In this document: positions 59,546 through 64,000 of the stretch, piece after piece
How the letters are laid out: each line of letters opens with the position of its first letter
Numbering within the stretch: the stretch's first letter is position 1
Origin: Euptelea pleiosperma
Taxonomy: Eukaryota; Streptophyta; Magnoliopsida; Ranunculales; Eupteleaceae
DNA: 64,000 nt
Assembly (NCBI GenBank): GCA_035048495.1
Contig: CM068541.1
Coordinates: 8,439,929 to 8,503,928, forward strand
Direction of reading: 5' to 3'
Made by a program: the position numbers and the translations under genes
The notes under the pieces: model-generated
Seen by the model: only the letters and a program-made list of their open reading frames with translations
What the model was told of the DNA's origin: nothing
Database searches by the model: none

Positions 59546-59756
59546 ATAACAGTAACATTAAGGGGTTGTTTGACAACACATCCAAAATTGTAAAAAAAAA
59601 ATAAGTTCATTAATTTGTATGTCATTTAAAAAGTTATTTCTAAGAATCCAAAAAGTTGCTTATTAGAAAAGCTAAAATTTTTTGCGTTGTGAATAAGTAG
59701 AAGTACATGTTGAACCAAAAACTTAAGCGAATCCGATATAATAGTAGTTGTGATTT

Positions 59757-60064
59757 AGGCGTGTTTGATTGCCAAATGGGAAAATTATATTTTCTTTGGA
59801 AAACCACAACTGTCCATTGTTAGATAGCCATTCTAAATTCTATATAATTTTCCCTAACAAGCCATTTAAATCTAGATAATTTTTCTTATTAAGCCGAAAT
59901 TAATTTCCCATCTAGATAGCTGAGAATTCATTTCCATGTAAAAATACACATTTATTTTCTCACATGATTGAAATATGTGTTCTCAATTTTAATCAATCAG
60001 CCATTTAAGGCATTTCCAAGGTGTAATTTCTCGTGAAAATTTTCTGCGAAATCAAACACGTCCT
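59757..60064. mobile_element. MITE family S, copy 2
   Basis: Ends GGCGTGTTTGATTGCCAAAT and GAAATCAAACACG are inverted; relative of 31122-31332. Confidence 0.6.
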
Positions 60065-61186
60065 TAAAAAAAAGTGAATCTTGCCAGTTGGGCACTTACA
60101 ACCACCGTTGGATTCTCGGAATCCACGTCCGAGAAGAGGGGTGAAAATATTTCTAGTCAAAAAGGGGGTGTACTGATCCCGACCTTTTTTCATAAGGTTG
60201 GTATACCGCTCCAAAGACATTTGTTCAACAGGCTGTCAATTAGATCACAAACGTACAGAGTGGCTACATTGAATGGGTCCCTCCAGATGACCTGATTGGA
60301 TGATTTTAGCCATTTGATCGCAGGCTTTTGTGTTGTTAGAAAAATATAGTAAACCAATGAATGATAAGAGGAGAAAAGAAGTCAATAGATTCTTTTGCTA
60401 TGATAATCCAATCACAATCAGGTCAACTTTTGATTACAAAAGTTTTCCTCGGTGGGACCCACCAAATGTTGGATCCCACGCCGTTTATGGTGTCCACGTC
60501 TTCTACATTATAGGCAGAGGAGGTTGCTAAAGTACACGTCATTTTGTTAAAAATTAATGCAATTTGAAACCTAGTAGTTAGAAAGTTAGATTCTTGGATT
60601 AAAAAAAATAAAAAAGGTTTGTACATTTTATTAAAAAAAAAAGGAAGAGCATTTATTCCAACCCGATATATTTCTTCCTTTTAATCTCTCGGAAAGCCTG
60701 TGAATTTTTTGTTTTGAAGGTGGGGGGTCACGTGAAAGTGATCACCATTTGATTAGAAAAACGTGATTTTAAATTCCTACTTAAAAGTATGGGAACTTCA
60801 AAATGTTTGACAGGTACTCCTTGTTAACCACTAACCAAGGGCTTAACGCAGGTTTAGTTAAAGAAATGGGGTATGTGTCATGCTCTTTTTGGATGGAGAG
60901 CCAGCGAATTTTCTCTTAAAAGTATGCAAACATTTTCAGCACTGTGGATGTCCATTTGAAAAGGGAAGGGATATTGACACCCGCATTTTCCTTCAAAAAA
61001 TCTAATTAACCAAAAAAATATTACAAAAATGTCATTTGTTTTCACTCATACCACCCACCTAAAAAAATAGAAGAAGAAGAAGATGAGGAGGAGGAGGAGG
61101 GCCGTCGCTGCCGTTGGCAGGCACCTCTCTCTCCCTCTCTCTCTCAAAAAATTATAATTCAATAAATTATTTTATAAATTAAAAAC
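60065..61186. other. Gene-free stretch with foldback scraps
   Basis: A family-L scrap lies at 60095-60140, and a family P left half at about 60965-61140 with GGGATATTGACACCCGCATT and GA/CT-rich runs. No coding signal is seen. Confidence 0.5.
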
Positions 61187-61395
61187 ACAATTTTCAATGA
61201 GCATTCAATGGTGGATACAATATTTGTTGTTACAATGGATCACATGATTCACATTCAAGTCCAAAAAAAGTCAAAATATTATTATATTATTTTTTTTTTT
61301 TCAAAATAATCTTGATAACAGTAAAATAATAGAAACGTTAACCTCGGATTTTTTGCTTTAACGGTATTGGAGCGTTACCGTTAGAACTTTTTTTA
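61187..61395. repeat. Repeat T, copy 2
   Basis: Partner of 54207-54425 (GCATTCAATGGTGGATACAA through AACCTCGGATTT). Confidence 0.65.
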
Positions 61396-62469
61396 AATCA
61401 TGTGTTTAATTACCACTCAAAAAGGATTAAATGGCGAACTCTCCCGTACATGATGTCCTTGTCTTTCTAGAAACACTCGATAATCTCTCTTCTTTTTAGA
61501 AATAAAAATTTTAAAAAGTAAAAAAGTAAATAATAAAGAAATAAATTAAGTGGTCCCTCGTCCCACGAGCGTGCGATCCTCCCGGCCGTTGCGCCGACAC
61601 TTTTCTTCAATCATACGATAGTTATATACAACCGTATTATACGGTTTGTTGATGACGGGGCTAATCCACCCTTCTTTTTGTCTCTCGTCAAGACTCCTCG
61701 GCGATCGATTAAATGCCGAGGAACGCAAGCGAGGAATTCTATTCCTGTGCCAGTGTGCCATCGTGAATCCAGCAGAGGAAATAAATGCAGCCACTTTTGC
61801 TAATGGGCCGTTTGTATAAAGGAGAACCAGCTGTGATGGGCTTTTAGACTGTGGGCAATGCTGGGTAATGCCCAGACCATTTAATAAGAGAATTAATTCT
61901 ATAACGTTTTTGCTAGCTCCAAAAATAAATATCTATGATGCAGAATTCTGTGTCAAAAGTTTGATACCTCCCACTGCCACGTGGCACACTTTTAGGTCTA
62001 TTGACTCGTGAATGTTTGGCCCACACCTTCGTAAACCTACACGCCAAAAAAAAAACACATGGTTAGTAATTTTTAGCCATTGATTTGGGCATTTTTTCAT
62101 CATGAGATTATAATCAATCCACAAGCTTGTTCATGAAGCCCGTGAAGAAAAAGTGTTCGAAGCCAATGTATAGAAATTACCGATCACACTGATTTTGGTG
62201 TGTATGTCCACCAATATGTGGGCCAATTATTCATGGGTCAGTGGGCCCAAAAGAGTGTGCTGGCACTTTGAACTTTGAAGGACTTCTACGTCAATACTCA
62301 TCACAGAACGGCTCCAGCCAATTATTGGGCACAAACGACAAAACCATATGGATTAAGGAGAACTTTTATGTCAAACACTGACGTAATTTGATCACCATGA
62401 GTACTTGATCAATGGTTAGGTATGGTCCAATTTTGCTCGTGGACGGGTAGAAATTTGCTGACCAGTGTC
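61396..62469. other. Unassigned, with a family C relative
   Basis: 61975-62270 resembles the repeat at 8055-8309 and carries GCCACGTGGC. The minus-strand 82-codon frame at 61546-61794 has no recognisable motif. Confidence 0.4.
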
Positions 62470-62730
62470 AGTAAGCAAAGTTGCCGACAAACCATAATAT
62501 GATCCACGTGGCATATCCTGAGTGCTTTCTAAGCGTTGGATTAGAGTCGTTTTGATGGGTTGATTTTTAACCGTGGAATTTGAACATTATTGACCATTAT
62601 TTGGGTACAAATAGCCAAAGTTTGAAATCATTAATCAGTCTGATTTTTGGTTTTTTGGTCCACCTAGAGATTGTCAAACATCTATGCGGTCAGTGTCCTC
62701 TAAGAGTGTGCCATGTGGTGGTCACGTAAG
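62470..62730. mobile_element. MITE family B, copy 8, decayed
   Basis: TCCACGTGGCATA at the left and AAGAGTGTGCCATGTGG at the right, with both cores present; about 90 bp of one arm appear deleted. Confidence 0.65.
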
Positions 62731-62755
62731 ACCAATGTATGGCCATCGCTAAATG

Positions 62756-62934
62756 GAGTAAAACTTCTGTCACAATCGGATTGCAAATCACACAAACACG
62801 GCCAATGAGTTCTCGGTACGTACACCTAAAAAAGCAAAAGCACGTGGGTACATTGCAAGCACTTGTGTACGTGCCGAGAACTCATTGGCTTGTGATTGTG
62901 TGATTTACTATTTCGTGTGATTGAAGTTTTACTC
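62756..62934. mobile_element. MITE family A, copy 3, inverted
   Basis: About 179 bp, the reverse complement of copies 1 and 2, with ends GAGTAAAACTTC / GAAGTTTTACTC. Host sequence on both sides is family B. No clear TSD. Confidence 0.9.
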
Positions 62935-63092
62935 AGCGGACCCGCAAACCAAAATTAACTTGACCGGTGATTTCTAGCTGTCATATCTGAGTAACCAAAT
63001 GGTTTGAATGCCAAAACTAAAAACCAACCCATGAAAAATAACTCAAATCCAACGGTTAAAAATCGTCAATCAAGTTGATTTTTGGTCTGTAG

Positions 63093-63249
63093 GGAAAAAT
63101 CCCAAACACCCCCTCGGGATACCTGTCACTCCCGAGAATGTAACAGTAGTCGGATTGCATCGCCGAGAGAGCCCCACAGAAGTCGCCGAGACAGTTCCTG
63201 CACAAACTCTTCCCAATGGATCCAAAGGACCAGAGGGGGTGTCTAAGAA
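63093..63249. mobile_element. 157-bp insertion of unknown type
   Basis: Flanked by TGTAG on both sides (63088-63092 and 63250-63254). It contains AAACACCCCCTC near the left and GAGGGGGTGTC near the right as inverted arms. Confidence 0.45.
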
Positions 63250-63324
63250 TGTAGGAATATGCCAAACATCTATACGGTCAGTAGTCTCTAAGAATGTATC
63301 ACATATCTCATAGCCTCGTATAGC

Positions 63325-63352
63325 CGTCCATCGTCCATCGTCCATCGTCCAT
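63325..63352. repeat. Seven-base tandem repeat
   Basis: CGTCCAT repeated about four times. Confidence 0.85.
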
Positions 63353-63359
63353 GGTCAAT

Positions 63360-64000
63360 GAGCAAAAGTAGTATCCGTTAGACAAATTAATCCATGTAAC
63401 CGATATTAATTAGTTACAAACTTAGAATCTTCGAATTGGATAGATCTTGCAAATTATGTGATAACTTGAAGGACTCTTTTCAACCCAAAAATATCCTATT
63501 CTTAAATAAATGAGTAACCAAACGTGAACGTGACACACACGTAGTAGCAAATAAAAGCGAATAAGCTTTAACAATTGTGACTAGAACTTCACCCAACTTG
63601 TTTGGACCCACCCTAGTAAAGATCATAATTACCATGCCTTATCCTAACTATTTCCGATTTGCATCATTAATTCTATTTACCAGATTATTGTATATGCTTT
63701 AATTATCTCAATCAACTTTTCTTTATTTTATCTCCTATTATGTTAATATAAATATTCCAATTACAATCCTCGGGATTCACATCATGAATCTAGGCTCGCC
63801 CCCACCTGATGTGTTTTTTTTATTATTATGGTTGATTGATAGATTCCCTGACCCAAACCTGATATTATTAGATTGGATCATCGAGGCAATCCCATCCATT
63901 GATAGCCCTACTTGTGAGAGACTTGGTATAAATTCCTGATTGCACACACACGAGAGATGGTGAATGGATGCCCCACTTAGGGTTGTCAATTTGTACCCAT
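63360..64000. other. Unassigned right edge
   Basis: AT-rich with no coding signal. TAGGGTTGTCAATTTG at about 63978 looks like the left end of a hAT-type element that continues past the window. Confidence 0.4.

Larger units (their letters stand above)
62733..63310. mobile_element. Family B, copy 9, interrupted twice
   Basis: The left core ends ATCGCTAAATG and resumes AGCGGACCCGCAAACCAAAA, with MITE A copy 3 (62756-62934) between. The right core stops after GGTCTGTAG and resumes GTAGGAATATGCCAAACATC, with a 157-bp insertion between. Confidence 0.65.

Noticed and set aside
61546..61794. 82-codon minus-strand frame as a first exon
   Set aside because: No motif and no convincing downstream exon; not enough to call.

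Overview
This window is nuclear DNA from a flowering plant. The genes have short exons and GT-AG introns, all recognisable proteins are plant-type (a mitochondrial haem A synthase, SmD1, an oleosin, a UGT79/91-type glycosyltransferase, a PPR relic), and most of the rest is plant transposable elements. I cannot fix the species. A non-grass or magnoliid-like genome is only a guess.

Genes. At 1-2399 (+) are the last six exons of COX15, cut by the left window edge. At 4067-7245 (-) is a complete four-exon SmD1 gene, tail to tail with COX15. At 12326-12766 (+) is an intronless oleosin with a TATA box and ABRE-like sites upstream. At 27153-27578 (+) is a 141-residue acidic protein with a basic N terminus that I do not recognise, behind a long leader. 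At 37728-39092 (-) is a glycosyltransferase, full length except for one in-frame TAG. It has two broken relatives, an N-terminal piece at 40861-41040 and a C-terminal piece at 51277-51570. The shared flanks of these three copies give natural filled and empty sites for several transposons.

Transposons. Many DNA elements can be bounded to the base by target-site duplications (TSDs). Mutator-like elements with 9-bp TSDs: families A and B, which share the end GAGTAAAACTT; families D, E and O; and a 2.3-kb element at 13393-15704. hAT-like elements with 8-bp TSDs: family I at 8328 and 13101, the CAWGGTTT family M in at least five copies, and elements at 47326 and 54640. Helitrons: a minus-strand element at 16454-17772, a plus-strand element at 34440-36649 sitting between A and T of a Ty3/gypsy pol relic, and two minus-strand tandem arrays of about 170-bp mini-Helitrons (21100-23530 and 43187-44769) that share a higher-order unit order. 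Retroelement remains include gypsy pol (32840-37162), LINE pieces (9760, 29930, 41216, 47760, 59030), a Copia RT scrap (52190), LTR pieces (22603, 41425) and a SINE with a 17-bp TSD (45595-45895).

Layout. 1-7.4 kb is the only gene-dense part. 7.4-12 kb is nested MITEs plus LINE and PPR relics. 12-13 kb is the oleosin. 13-26 kb is nested hAT, MULE, Helitron and MITE material. 26-27.6 kb is the unknown acidic gene. 28-37 kb is MITEs and retroelement relics. 37-42 kb is the glycosyltransferase region. 42-50 kb is the second Helitron array, the SINE and a LINE. 50-51.6 kb is the third glycosyltransferase copy. 52-64 kb is degraded repeats. The genes do not form a pathway; they are ordinary plant genes in a repeat-rich matrix. 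The most informative content is the transposon stratigraphy and the tandem Helitron arrays.
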